From positions 248,001 through 312,000 of the forward strand of contig JBCBMY010000005.1 in the NCBI GenBank assembly GCA_039822045.1: DNA of 64,000 nucleotides, read 5' to 3'. Position numbers and translations under genes: made by a program. Every line of letters begins with the position of its first letter. The stretch's first letter is position 1. The DNA is from HLUCCA09 sp039822045 (lineage in GTDB: Bacteria > Pseudomonadota > Alphaproteobacteria > Rhodobacterales > Rhodobacteraceae). Shown piece after piece: positions 7,599 through 15,523 of this stretch. The notes beneath the pieces are model-generated. The model was not told the origin of the DNA. It worked only from the letters and a program-made list of their open reading frames with translations, and made no database searches.

Positions 7599-9518
7599 TC
7601 AGCCGGCAGTGGCGCCAACGGCCATGGTTTCGACCCAAATCGATCCCTCGCGCCGCACCGCGACGCGAAGAGAGGCAGTTCCAGCCTCGATTGAGCGCGT
7701 CAGCAGTTCGCGCAGCATGTCACTGTCCGTGACGGCGGCTTGGTCGGGCAAAACTGCCACAAGCACGTCTCCGACGCGGACGGTGCTCGCCGGATCGTCG
7801 GGCGTTCCGATAATCACCGTTTGCCACGCATCCTCTATCCAGCGCGTCTGCAGGGTCAGACCGCTTGGAAGGGAACTCTCGTAGACGATGGCCATTCGGG
7901 CATTTGCTTCAAGGGCCTGCCCGCCAAGCGGATCCTCCAAATCGATCGCGACAGACGCCCAGCGCCCATCTGGCGCGGGTGCCGAAAGACGCGAGGCGTC
8001 GATTGCCTGGTCCATCGTTGCAATCGGCAATCCCTGAACGCTCGTCACGATCAGACCTGGCTCGATCTCAGCAGGCAGCCCGGGTTCGATAGAAGCGATT
8101 GTCAGGTCGTCGTCGCCATTCACGGCAAATGGAAAGTCAACGACCCAGCCGGAGGAGAGCCCGCCCGGCCCAACGATCCCCTGACGGATGTCGGGAGACT
8201 GCATCGCAGCTTGGTTGGCCCCGGCTTCGCCGAGAGATGTTTGGTTTAGCGTGTCTCGCAAGGCCACCGGAGAAGCGACTTCATCGCCCGAGGAGGGCGC
8301 AAAAGCACGTGTCTGAGCGGGCTCCTCAACCTCTAACCCCAACCCGGCCATGCCTGCAGCCGAAGACGTCGAGGCGAAGTCTTCCGTTCCCATTGCAAGT
8401 TCGCCGAACACGCCAACGAGTGACGAGGCTCCTCCCTCCACGGGACCGAGGTAGTAGTACGCACCACCGCCTGCAGCAGCCAGAAGTGTGACCGCGGTCA
8501 CCAATGCGGGAGCCTTGGAGCGTTTCGTTTCCGTCAACTTACGGCTATCGGCTGGGGCCAGACGGGATTTCGGACGGGCCGTTCGTTTGATCTTCGTCTT
8601 GCCTGCCAACAGGTCGAGCCATTCCTGCGCCGACTGAACCCGATCGCGCGGCAGGATCGACATCGCTTTGTCGAGCGCCGCGCAAAAGACCGGGTCAAAG
8701 GCATCAGTTTTTTGTGCCAGCCCGACATGTGGGTCCTCTTGACCCTCGACATGGGCCGAGAGACGCACCTGGCTGTCAGGGGGAATCTCACCAGTGATGA
8801 GATGATAGAAGGTCGCGGCGAGAGAGTAGAGGTCGCTTGAGGGGCTCTGCTCGCTGCCCGCAATATAGAATTCCTGAGGCGAGTAGCCGTACTTGACCAC
8901 ACGAAGTGCGGAGAGCGCCCGCGTCGCTTTGGTGGCCTGTTCCCGGGCTGCGCCGAAGTCGATCAGTACGGGCTCCATCGCATGGGTCACGATGATGTTG
9001 TCAGGCGAGATGTCGCGGTGCAGAAGGCCTGCGTCGTGGACGTAGCCAATCGCGTCGAGAAGTTTGGTCAGCAGGGCTCGGATCGTGTCCGGGTCGTACA
9101 CAACCTCCTGGGTCTTTATAACCGAAAGGAGATCGCGCCCTTCAATGAAGTCGAGCGCCATATAGGCAGTGTTATTGTCCTGAAAGACCTGGTGAACACC
9201 GACGATGTTGGGGTGGCTCAGCCGCTCCAGTGCTTCGGCCTCCCGCGTGAACAGACGCACGATGGTCTGCAATTCGTCCTGGTGGGTATGCGACCGCGCC
9301 TGCACGAGCAATTGACTGCGCTGACAGAATGAACTTGGGAAGCACTCCTTAATGACGAGCGTCCGGCCATTGCTGTCGGTTGCGAGATAGGTGATTCCGA
9401 ATCCACCGGAATTGAGATAGTCGCGGATTTTGTATTGCCCGTGCATCAACAGCGTGCCGGGTTGCAGCTCGTCGACAAATCCGTTGCTGGGCATCCCTGT
9501 TGAGCTTGCACTTATCAT
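7599..9518 (-). CDS. Membrane Ser/Thr protein kinase with extracytoplasmic PDZ-like region
   Basis: A 639-residue protein. The kinase domain (about 29-300) has the Gly loop SGGFGITY, the VIKE lysine K57 within the VIKECFPSSF motif typical of one bacterial kinase subfamily, HRDISPDN, LIDFGAAR and a YSPQEFY activation/P+1 segment, so it looks catalytically complete. A single membrane segment (about 345-365, VTAVTLLAAAGGGAYYYLG) is followed by a low-complexity linker and a C-terminal extracytoplasmic part. That part contains a PDZ-like stretch (IEPGLPAEIEPGLIVTSVQG) and a second similar piece (VGDVLVAVLPDQAAVTDSDML). The ATG at 9518 has GGAAGG upstream; a TTG eleven codons earlier lacks one. It is first in the operon, 26 bases from a perfect dyad. 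Confidence 0.93.
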   Translation of the reverse strand: MISASSTGMPSNGFVDELQPGTLLMHGQYKIRDYLNSGGFGITYLATDSNGRTLVIKECFPSSFCQRSQLLVQARSHTHQDELQTIVRLFTREAEALERLSHPNIVGVHQVFQDNNTAYMALDFIEGRDLLSVIKTQEVVYDPDTIRALLTKLLDAIGYVHDAGLLHRDISPDNIIVTHAMEPVLIDFGAAREQATKATRALSALRVVKYGYSPQEFYIAGSEQSPSSDLYSLAATFYHLITGEIPPDSQVRLSAHVEGQEDPHVGLAQKTDAFDPVFCAALDKAMSILPRDRVQSAQEWLDLLAGKTKIKRTARPKSRLAPADSRKLTETKRSKAPALVTAVTLLAAAGGGAYYYLGPVEGGASSLVGVFGELAMGTEDFASTSSAAGMAGLGLEVEEPAQTRAFAPSSGDEVASPVALRDTLNQTSLGEAGANQAAMQSPDIRQGIVGPGGLSSGWVVDFPFAVNGDDDLTIASIEPGLPAEIEPGLIVTSVQGLPIATMDQAIDASRLSAPAPDGRWASVAIDLEDPLGGQALEANARMAIVYESSLPSGLTLQTRWIEDAWQTVIIGTPDDPASTVRVGDVLVAVLPDQAAVTDSDMLRELLTRSIEAGTASLRVAVRREGSIWVETMAVGATAG

Positions 9519-9543
9519 TTCACGCCTTCCAAGGACCGATGCC

Positions 9544-9562
9544 TTTCTCAATTTGTGAGAAA
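9544..9562. promoter_or_regulatory. Dyad A: candidate operator before the kinase operon
   Basis: TTTCTCA-ATTTG-TGAGAAA is a perfect 7+5+7 palindrome, 26 bases upstream of the kinase ATG. It matches dyads at 9869 and 10946. The divergent intergenic region 9519-9887 otherwise holds only promoter sequence. Confidence 0.65.
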
Positions 9563-9868
9563 TTCACTTTGAAAAAGGGCGCATTGATGGCGTGAGGCAG
9601 TCGAAGATTCGTTGATTTGACCACCTTTTGACGACAGCGGGTACAGCATAGGCACGGACTTCACTCTGAAGATGCGAGTGCGGCGACTCGTGATGAACCA
9701 GTGTAGGTCACTAGTATTGCGGCGAAATTTCGCGCTAGCTTTGCGTCGAACCGATCTTTGAGCGGGCGTCACGGGCAAGTCGAGGAGTACACGCTGAGAT
9801 AGCGTCGAGGGCGCGCACTCAATCCAAAGCTTCAAAATTGATGGAATCGCCCTTGTCTGGAGTCAATT

Positions 9869-9887
9869 TCTCTCGCAAAATGAGAGA
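9869..9887. promoter_or_regulatory. Dyad B: candidate operator at the start of the Xre gene
   Basis: TCTCTCG-CAAAA-TGAGAGA is a 7+5+7 inverted repeat with one mismatch, ending at the base before the Xre start codon. The same bases also contain a perfect TTCTCTC/GAGAGAA pair with a 7-base gap. The position fits autorepression. Confidence 0.55.
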
Positions 9888-10361
9888 ATGAAGCAGATTG
9901 CCCCCAAGCTTGCTCGTACCGGACCTGATGGCGGCTCCGACGGCGACACACTCACGAGCCCGGCGCGCGCTCCCGCTGGCGACGCATATGCCATTGTCGG
10001 TGAGCGTCTCCGTGTGCTGCGCAAGAAGCACGGTATGACCCAAGCCGATGTGGCGCGGGTCATCGACGTGAGCCCGCAGCAATACCAGAAGTATGAAGAC
10101 GCCCAGACAAAATGCAGTCTCACGGTGCTCATCTCACTCGCAGAACACTACTCTGTCGAACTGGACTCGCTCCTTCCGCCTGTACGGAGGGAAAGCGGGC
10201 ACCCAACGTCAGCCAACAATGCCCCTGCACCATCGGCTTCGGAAGCAGACCTCCTGGCGAGACTCGTCGGAGCGTTTGTGAGATTGCAAGACATCGACGA
10301 GAAAACGCGTCTTGTTCAGCTGGTTGAGGCTATACAGGTCGCCCACGATAAGAATATGTAG
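9888..10361 (+). CDS. Xre-family helix-turn-helix regulator
   Basis: A 157-residue protein. Residues of about 33-95 form a Cro/C1-type HTH (VGERLRVLRKKHGMTQADVA, SPQQYQKYEDAQ, LISLAEHYSVELDSLLP). The N-terminal 30 residues and a C-terminal helical segment (ADLLARLVGAFVRLQDID) flank it; the latter may dimerise. The ATG at 9888 touches dyad B and lacks a clear ribosome binding site, so the message could be leaderless. It is divergent from the kinase operon and is the natural candidate to bind dyads A, B and C. It is followed four bases later by the LOV-like gene. Confidence 0.9.
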   Translation: MKQIAPKLARTGPDGGSDGDTLTSPARAPAGDAYAIVGERLRVLRKKHGMTQADVARVIDVSPQQYQKYEDAQTKCSLTVLISLAEHYSVELDSLLPPVRRESGHPTSANNAPAPSASEADLLARLVGAFVRLQDIDEKTRLVQLVEAIQVAHDKNM

Positions 10362-10365
10362 GCTC

Positions 10366-10746
10366 GTGACGAGACCATTCTACGAGTTCATAAGTACGGC
10401 CCTCGATGCGTCGGATCAGTCCGAAGTAGAAGGGCATTCGGCAGTGATATGTCTTGCTGAACCGGGGCATCCCGTTCTCTTCGTGTCAGAGGAGTTTGAA
10501 GCGCATACGGGTTTCACGCCGGCGGAGGCCATCGGCCGGAACCTCTCGTTTCTGCAAGGCCCCGAGACGGAACCCGAAGCGGTAGAGCTTTTTCGCCACC
10601 TCCTCAGAACCGGCGGCGCGGGGACAATTCGCATCACGAACTACCGCAAGGACAAGTCGCCCTTCCTTCATGAATGCGATTTGCGCCCCGTCAAAGACGC
10701 GTCCGGCAACGTGACACACTTCATCGCGATCCAGCGCCCGATCTAG
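10366..10746 (+). CDS. LOV-like PAS domain protein lacking the photoactive cysteine
   Basis: A 126-residue single-domain protein from a GTG four bases after the Xre stop codon. It follows the LOV subfamily closely: VLFVSEEFEAHTGFTPAEAIGRN, then FLQGPETEPEAV, ITNYRKDKSPFLHECDL and a final FIAIQRP. The signature GRNCRFLQG reads GRNLSFLQG, so Leu60 replaces the flavin-adduct cysteine. Flavin-contacting Asn59, Gln64, the NYRKD Asn and the C-terminal Gln are kept. It may therefore bind flavin without forming the usual adduct. No effector domain is attached; it presumably acts through a partner, perhaps the Xre protein with which it is cotranscribed. An upstream in-frame TTG would place 18 extra residues inside the Xre gene. 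Confidence 0.82.
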   Translation: MTRPFYEFISTALDASDQSEVEGHSAVICLAEPGHPVLFVSEEFEAHTGFTPAEAIGRNLSFLQGPETEPEAVELFRHLLRTGGAGTIRITNYRKDKSPFLHECDLRPVKDASGNVTHFIAIQRPI

Positions 10747-10945
10747 GGCAGCCTTTGTTGGCGGGCACGTATTGAGGGCCTCTCTGATTTTGAGAACTAA
10801 CCGAGCGCGCCGGTGATGGCGTCAGACCTTCTTCCCGCAATGATGCCATAATCCAGTGGGCTGAGGTCGGTAGTCTGGTTAATTTCGGGTTTGGCCGTAC
10901 TGCAAAGCCCAAGCATTACTGAGTCCGGCGGACCCGGTAGCGCGA

Positions 10946-10964
10946 TTCCTCATATTGTGAGAAA
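10946..10964. promoter_or_regulatory. Dyad C: candidate operator before the small-protein/BLUF cluster
   Basis: TTCCTCA-TATTG-TGAGAAA matches dyad A at 16 of 19 positions, including all of TTGTGAGAAA, and the match continues into the next T. It lies 82 bases before the ATG at 11047. The 300-base gap 10747-11046 contains nothing else recognisable. Confidence 0.6.
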
Positions 10965-11046
10965 TCTCATAGAATATCCTTATTCTGGACACGTTCGGAG
11001 ACGAAGCCTTGGTCCAAGCAAAAATCGCAAGTTAGGCAAGCCGAAC

Positions 11047-11259
11047 ATGATCGTTTATCAACACCGCTTCCAGGGCGTCCTTCAGCAAATGGTCAACGAG
11101 CTTGGCCTCGACGTCATTCTCGCGGACGAGAATTCGCCAGTGTCGCTCTCTGACAATGAAGCGATGTTTACCGAGGTTGCCCAGGGCTTGAACATTGAGG
11201 TCAAGAAAATGGCCGCCAAAAACGGCAGCATCCTCTACAAATTCCAGAAGCGTTCGTGA
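11047..11259 (+). CDS. Unrecognised small protein (70 aa)
   Basis: A short soluble protein starting MIVYQHRFQG, with mixed helix/strand character and no membrane segment or cysteine. I do not recognise a family. The ATG at 11047 is chosen because dyad C and therefore the likely promoter lie just upstream; an in-frame start at 10891 would place the operator inside the gene. Its TGA shares a base with the ATG of the next gene (TGATG), so the two are translationally coupled and probably act together. Confidence 0.65.
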   Translation: MIVYQHRFQGVLQQMVNELGLDVILADENSPVSLSDNEAMFTEVAQGLNIEVKKMAAKNGSILYKFQKRS

Positions 11260-11981
11260 TGGCAAAGCTCCGGCAAACAGATTTCCAGGTCGGCCGGCGG
11301 GCCGGCGTCTCATTGGCGCGGGCTCAACGGCTGGCCGGCAAAACAAGCAGCGCCGGCACAACGCCTTCCCGCGTCTATGTCTCACTCGGGATTTTGGCGA
11401 TCGGCGGATTCGTAGGATACGGACTCTACGCCTCCGAAAACACGTCCGAGCACCCGATACTCCAAGCTGGCGCGGCCGAAGTTACTGAGGCGCCGGTGTC
11501 CGGATCGGCGCCGAACGCGCTGGCCCTCGCTCTCTCCACTCCCCCAGCAATGGCTGACACCTCGAGCGAGCCGCTCCCAAGTCCCGAACTACAGCCAATC
11601 GAGGAAGCGCTTGAGGTAGCCGACACGCCGGACTCACCGATTCCTGCCGACAGCGAGGTCGTCGTGGCCCTTCCCGATTGCGTGCAGTCCATTGAAGACA
11701 AGGTCGCGAGTCTGCGCTCGGCCACATCTGGTGATGATGCTTGGGCGGCTCAGCAAGGCAACGTTGCGGCCTTGGTGCAAGCCACGCTCGATTGCTCCCA
11801 TGCACAGCTGGAAATCGCGGGCAGCCTTGAACTCTTGGGCACGGATCTTGCCGACCTGCGCATCAGTTGGGACCGGGAGGATTGGAACCTCGATCTCGCG
11901 ATGATCGATGGCTTGGGCCAACTCGAAGCAGGGCCCGATCCGGCATCCGATGCTACCACAATCCAATTCGTCATCCGCTAA
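11259..11981 (+). CDS. Unrecognised single-pass membrane protein (240 aa)
   Basis: A basic cytoplasmic N-terminus (about 40 residues) is followed by one membrane helix (about 43-61, VSLGILAIGGFVGYGLYA). Then come a Pro/Ser/Glu-rich linker and a C-terminal extracytoplasmic part with two cysteines (in LPDCVQSIE and TLDCSHAQL) that could form a disulfide. The topology is inferred from the positive-inside rule. The family is not recognised. The start overlaps the previous stop, and the next gene begins 15 bases after its own stop. Confidence 0.7.
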   Translation: MAKLRQTDFQVGRRAGVSLARAQRLAGKTSSAGTTPSRVYVSLGILAIGGFVGYGLYASENTSEHPILQAGAAEVTEAPVSGSAPNALALALSTPPAMADTSSEPLPSPELQPIEEALEVADTPDSPIPADSEVVVALPDCVQSIEDKVASLRSATSGDDAWAAQQGNVAALVQATLDCSHAQLEIAGSLELLGTDLADLRISWDREDWNLDLAMIDGLGQLEAGPDPASDATTIQFVIR

Positions 11982-11996
11982 ATGGAGGGCTTGCCG

Positions 11997-12446
11997 ATGG
12001 ACCAGATAGACTTCACCCCTGTGATGGACCTCGCGACGCAGTACGGCATCACCGACGCCATCGCGGCCATCGCAGCGTTTAGCGTCCCCGTTCCGGACGC
12101 GGCAATTCTAGGCCTCTTTGCGTTTCTTCTCATCGCGATCCATCGATCGCACCGCAGAGGACTGGCGCGCACGCGACTGGCCTTGGAAGACGCCTACACC
12201 GCAGAACTCGTGACCGCCAATCGACGCGCCTATCAGGCCCGCGGTGAACTCACAAAGCTGCGGCTGGAGATGGAGCGAGAACGCCAAAAGAAGCGTCGGC
12301 TGGAGCGTCGTACACCCCAGCAACAGCATCGTCGCCCCCGGTCCAATCCAATCGTTCAGGTGCACGAGGGCGGCCAGCAACAAGCCCAGTCGGCCGAAGT
12401 TATGCTCGCGCGTCTGGCAGCGGGCGAGCCGGTGAAAGCCAACTGA
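11997..12446 (+). CDS. Unrecognised membrane protein with cytoplasmic coiled-coil (149 aa)
   Basis: The ATG at 11997 has GGAGGG seven bases upstream; an earlier ATG at 11982 lacks one. A hydrophobic helix lies at about residues 36-50 (DAAILGLFAFLLIAI), followed by the basic RSHRRG. A long charged helix of about 55-105 (ELTKLRLEMERERQKKRRLERR) is likely coiled coil. The tail is Gln/Arg rich. No family is recognised. It sits between the other unknown membrane protein and the BLUF gene, suggesting a membrane complex. Confidence 0.7.
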   Translation: MDQIDFTPVMDLATQYGITDAIAAIAAFSVPVPDAAILGLFAFLLIAIHRSHRRGLARTRLALEDAYTAELVTANRRAYQARGELTKLRLEMERERQKKRRLERRTPQQQHRRPRSNPIVQVHEGGQQQAQSAEVMLARLAAGEPVKAN

Positions 12447-12506
12447 GCGCCAATCCTGAAGCGAAAAAGAACTTAAACCGACCTGCCCCTAAACTGGAGA
12501 CTTCCT

Positions 12507-12920
12507 ATGAACCTCACGCGACTTGTCTACTACAGCCAGCGCAATCCATCGACGACCATCAATATGGATGAGCTCCTGTCCGTCTGTCAGCGCAACAACT
12601 CAGCGCTCAACGTGACGGGCATCCTGCACTTCAATGGAAACTACTTCCTGCAGGTTCTCGAAGGCGGACGTGCTGAGGTCAGCGCCATCTATCACCGCAT
12701 CGCTGCCGACCCTCGGCACGTGAACATCATCCTGATGTCCTGCACGGATGTACGCGAGCGGATCTTTCCGACCTGGTCGATGGGCCTACACGAAGGCATG
12801 GAAGGCCAGACGGAGAACATCTTCCTGCGATACTTCCCAAGCAAAACAGTCAACCCCGAGGCCGTGAGCGTCGACAGCCTTCTGGACTTTCTTCAGGACG
12901 TTTCGGCTGAACTGGCCTGA
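12507..12920 (+). CDS. BLUF-domain blue-light sensor
   Basis: A 137-residue stand-alone BLUF (FAD-using blue-light) protein. Conserved elements are LVYYS with flavin-contacting Tyr8, MDELLSVCQRNN with Asn31, NVTGIL, NYFLQVLEG with key Gln49, ISAIYHRIAADPRH-like helix residues, and FPTWSMG with Trp90 and Met92. All photochemically important residues are present, so it should be active. About 40 C-terminal residues follow the domain and could mediate partner binding, because no output domain is attached. GGAGA lies upstream of the ATG. It is the last gene of the rightward cluster, 60 bases after the coiled-coil protein. Confidence 0.93.
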   Translation: MNLTRLVYYSQRNPSTTINMDELLSVCQRNNSALNVTGILHFNGNYFLQVLEGGRAEVSAIYHRIAADPRHVNIILMSCTDVRERIFPTWSMGLHEGMEGQTENIFLRYFPSKTVNPEAVSVDSLLDFLQDVSAELA

Positions 12921-12947
12921 TCGGGCGTCCATAGGGGCCCACCATAA

Positions 12948-12972
12948 CCGGGTCGGTGCAGAGCCGACCCGG
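12948..12972 (+). terminator. Hairpin after the BLUF gene
   Basis: CCGGGTCGG pairs perfectly with CCGACCCGG around a 7-base loop, 28 bases after the BLUF stop codon. No T-run follows, so it is a weak or factor-dependent terminator at best. Confidence 0.45.
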
Positions 12973-13806
12973 ATTAGTCTGCGGGCATTGGTGTTCTCGA
13001 ACTGGCCGCATTGAAGACGTGGCTACCCCATCGATCATTTCCACTGAGTAATTGAGTGACCGCAGGCGCGGACTGCCCCTATCCACGGCCGCTACCTGGG
13101 GCTTGCTCGCCCCTGCCATCGACGGCCCGTCACTTTTGCCTCTTTGGATTTTTCTACGCCGTCCGAGCGCCGCAGGCGGGCGAATTACGGCTGGACCGCG
13201 TCACTCGGAGTAAGGCGCGCACCGCCTTTTTCCCGCGGTAGACCTTCATCAACACCACGGAAGTGAATTGGCACATCCGCGCCGCGAGTAGTTTCTCTAC
13301 GGCCAACCTTGGAGCGCAATTGGACTGCAACTTCTTGGGAGCAGAGCGCCCCATGGGAAAGAAAACCCCGGCACACCGGGTGCAGGGCCAGGAAGGGCCG
13401 AAAGACATGACCCGCGCTCCTTGCAATTCGCAACAACCCACAAGGCTCTGATTCTGAATTAAAAAAAGCTACCGCCATAGCCCTGACGAGCTCCGATGAA
13501 ACCGGCGGATGCTGAGGCACATGGACTCTCGCCAGCGGAGAAATGGACCGGTTGCCCGATCAACGCCTGGCTCGCGCACCCTGATCGTTGTTGACGGGTA
13601 AAGGTGCGCTGCCGTCACTCCAACAGGGCGCACCTTAGTCTGCTCACCGCCGATTTCTTGCTGAACGTTGTGGCCTCTTGGAACCACCCGGGCTCAGCTT
13701 CCTCTTTGATCGTGGCGTGAAGCGAAGGATTAGGGCATCAATCTAAGGAGTGGGCGCTGCGCCAATCCTGCCCGCATTGCGAATGAAACTTGAGGGCGTG
13801 CCACCA
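12973..13806. other. Gene-free stretch before the two-partner secretion locus
   Basis: About 830 bases with only short, unconvincing open frames on both strands. I see no RNA gene, repeat or mobile-element end. It presumably holds the tpsB promoter; I could not pick one with confidence. Confidence 0.5.
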
Positions 13807-15513
13807 ATGTCGAAGCAGTGGATGCACATCGCCGTGGCGTCGGTTTCTATCGCCTCGCTCCAGTCATATGTATTGGCACAGACGTCCGCGAGCGTCCTAG
13901 TACCCGAGACTTTTGAACCCGACAGCCAGCGTTCGGCCCCAGCGGTTACGGTCGCCCGCGATCCGGGTGTGGAACCGCCGCCGGGCTCAGAAAGCCTGTT
14001 CATCCGGGTCGGGCGGGTGGAAATCGTGGGCGCCTTCGACGAGATGGCTGAGGCCAACCAGGCTCTGCGGGATCAGCTGGAGGGCAATCGCGTCCCGGTC
14101 TCGACCCTGTTCCGAGCGACCGGCGCCCTGGAGGCGGCCTACGCGCAGGCGGGGTTCGTGCTCGCGAGAGTGGTGCTGCCGCGTCAGCAGGTTGTCGACG
14201 GAGGGACGTTGCGCGTGATCGTGGTGGACGGGTTCGTCGAGACCATCGACGCGGAGCGAATACCGGAACCCGTGCGCGACCGAGTGAACGTGCTGACCGA
14301 AGACCTGGTAGATGAGAAGGGATTGAAGCAGGGCGAGCTCGAGCGCCCCCTTTTGTTGGCAGGCGACACCTATGGCCTTGCCTTGGAGTCGACGCTGACG
14401 GAAGGCGAGACCCCGGGAGGTACGGTGCTGGTTCTCGATGGCGAGTATCAGCTTTGGACGTGGTCGCTCGGTCTCGACAATCTCGCAGACGACGATCTCG
14501 GTGGATTTTCCCTCAACGGCGGTTTCGAACTGAACAGCGCGCTGGGCCTCGGCGAGATCTTCTATGGTCGCTTCGCCGGCGCCCCAGACGACTTCTTCGC
14601 CGAAGACCCCAAGTACCGCGTTTTGGCTCTCGGGAGCGTGTTTCCGTTGGGTCGGGACGGCTTGACGTTCAATATCGAGGGAACCAGCAGCCGCACCAAA
14701 CCCGACGATCCCGACGCCCCGACTATCAGTGAATTCGATCGTCTGTCGTTCCGCCTCTACTATCCCTGGATCCGTACGCGTTCGGTCAATCTGGCGTCCC
14801 AGTTGATTTTCGACCGGCAGAGCGACGAGCAGTCGCTGCTTTTCGGCGGACAAGAGGTTCCAATATACGACGACGAGCTTAGCGTTGTGCGAGCGACGCT
14901 CGTTGCAAGCCGCGCCTTCGAGTCCGGAGCCGTCCTGGAAGCAGACATGGTCGCGTCTCAGGGCATTGACGTGCTAGGAGTGCGTCGGGAGGGCGAGGGC
15001 GGGACCCCTTTGTCGCGGCAGGGAGCGGACGCAACGTTCTCCAAGCTCACGGTGGGTTTGAGGTATTCTCGTCCTCTTGAGGGCGGACTGAACTTCTCCT
15101 TCGATTCGCGTGCGCAGAGTTCGTTCGGAGATCCGCTTCTTTCGTCAGAGCAGTTCAATCCGGTCGGTCCGGCGGAATTGTCCAGTTTCGACTCCGGCGG
15201 CCTCTCGGGCGATAATGGCTGGGTTGCGCGCTTCGAAGTCTCGCGCCCCGAAGCGGTCAACTTCGGCGCGTTCCCAGTCATAGCAAACCCCTATGCCTTT
15301 GCAGCTTTTGGTGAGGTTGGACTGGAACAGCCGACAGTGTTTGAGGAATCGAACGTCCAGGCATCGTCCCTCGGTGTGGGTCTCGAGTTGTTCACCGATG
15401 AGCAATCCGCGTTCCGCTCAGGCTCCCTCCGGCTTGAATATGGCCGCGGCGAACGCGACGATGACATTGCGGATGACAATCGCTTCAATATCATAGCAAC
15501 CCGACGCTTCTGA
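13807..15513 (+). CDS. TpsB outer-membrane transporter (ShlB/FhaC/HecB family)
   Basis: A 568-residue two-partner secretion pore. A signal peptide (about 1-24, VSIASLQSYVLAQ) is followed by a Pro-rich linker and a POTRA domain (about 65-145: FIRVGRVEIVGAF, LEAAYAQAGFVLARVVLP, GGTLRVIVVDG). A C-terminal 16-strand-type barrel ends in Phe (IIATRRF), as outer-membrane proteins do. The ATG at 13807 gives a clean signal peptide with GAGGG about ten bases upstream; an ATG at 13783 and a GTG at 13750 are also in frame. The TpsA gene begins ten bases later, so the two form an operon. The role is to move the TpsA exoprotein through the outer membrane. Confidence 0.93.
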   Translation: MSKQWMHIAVASVSIASLQSYVLAQTSASVLVPETFEPDSQRSAPAVTVARDPGVEPPPGSESLFIRVGRVEIVGAFDEMAEANQALRDQLEGNRVPVSTLFRATGALEAAYAQAGFVLARVVLPRQQVVDGGTLRVIVVDGFVETIDAERIPEPVRDRVNVLTEDLVDEKGLKQGELERPLLLAGDTYGLALESTLTEGETPGGTVLVLDGEYQLWTWSLGLDNLADDDLGGFSLNGGFELNSALGLGEIFYGRFAGAPDDFFAEDPKYRVLALGSVFPLGRDGLTFNIEGTSSRTKPDDPDAPTISEFDRLSFRLYYPWIRTRSVNLASQLIFDRQSDEQSLLFGGQEVPIYDDELSVVRATLVASRAFESGAVLEADMVASQGIDVLGVRREGEGGTPLSRQGADATFSKLTVGLRYSRPLEGGLNFSFDSRAQSSFGDPLLSSEQFNPVGPAELSSFDSGGLSGDNGWVARFEVSRPEAVNFGAFPVIANPYAFAAFGEVGLEQPTVFEESNVQASSLGVGLELFTDEQSAFRSGSLRLEYGRGERDDDIADDNRFNIIATRRF

Positions 15514-15523
15514 GGGGAATGCT

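Noticed and set aside
2827..9518. A type VI secretion locus, suggested by the kinase, FHA and PP2C genes
   Set aside because: None of the T6SS structural genes (TssB, TssC, Hcp, VgrG, ClpV, TssM) is present in the window.
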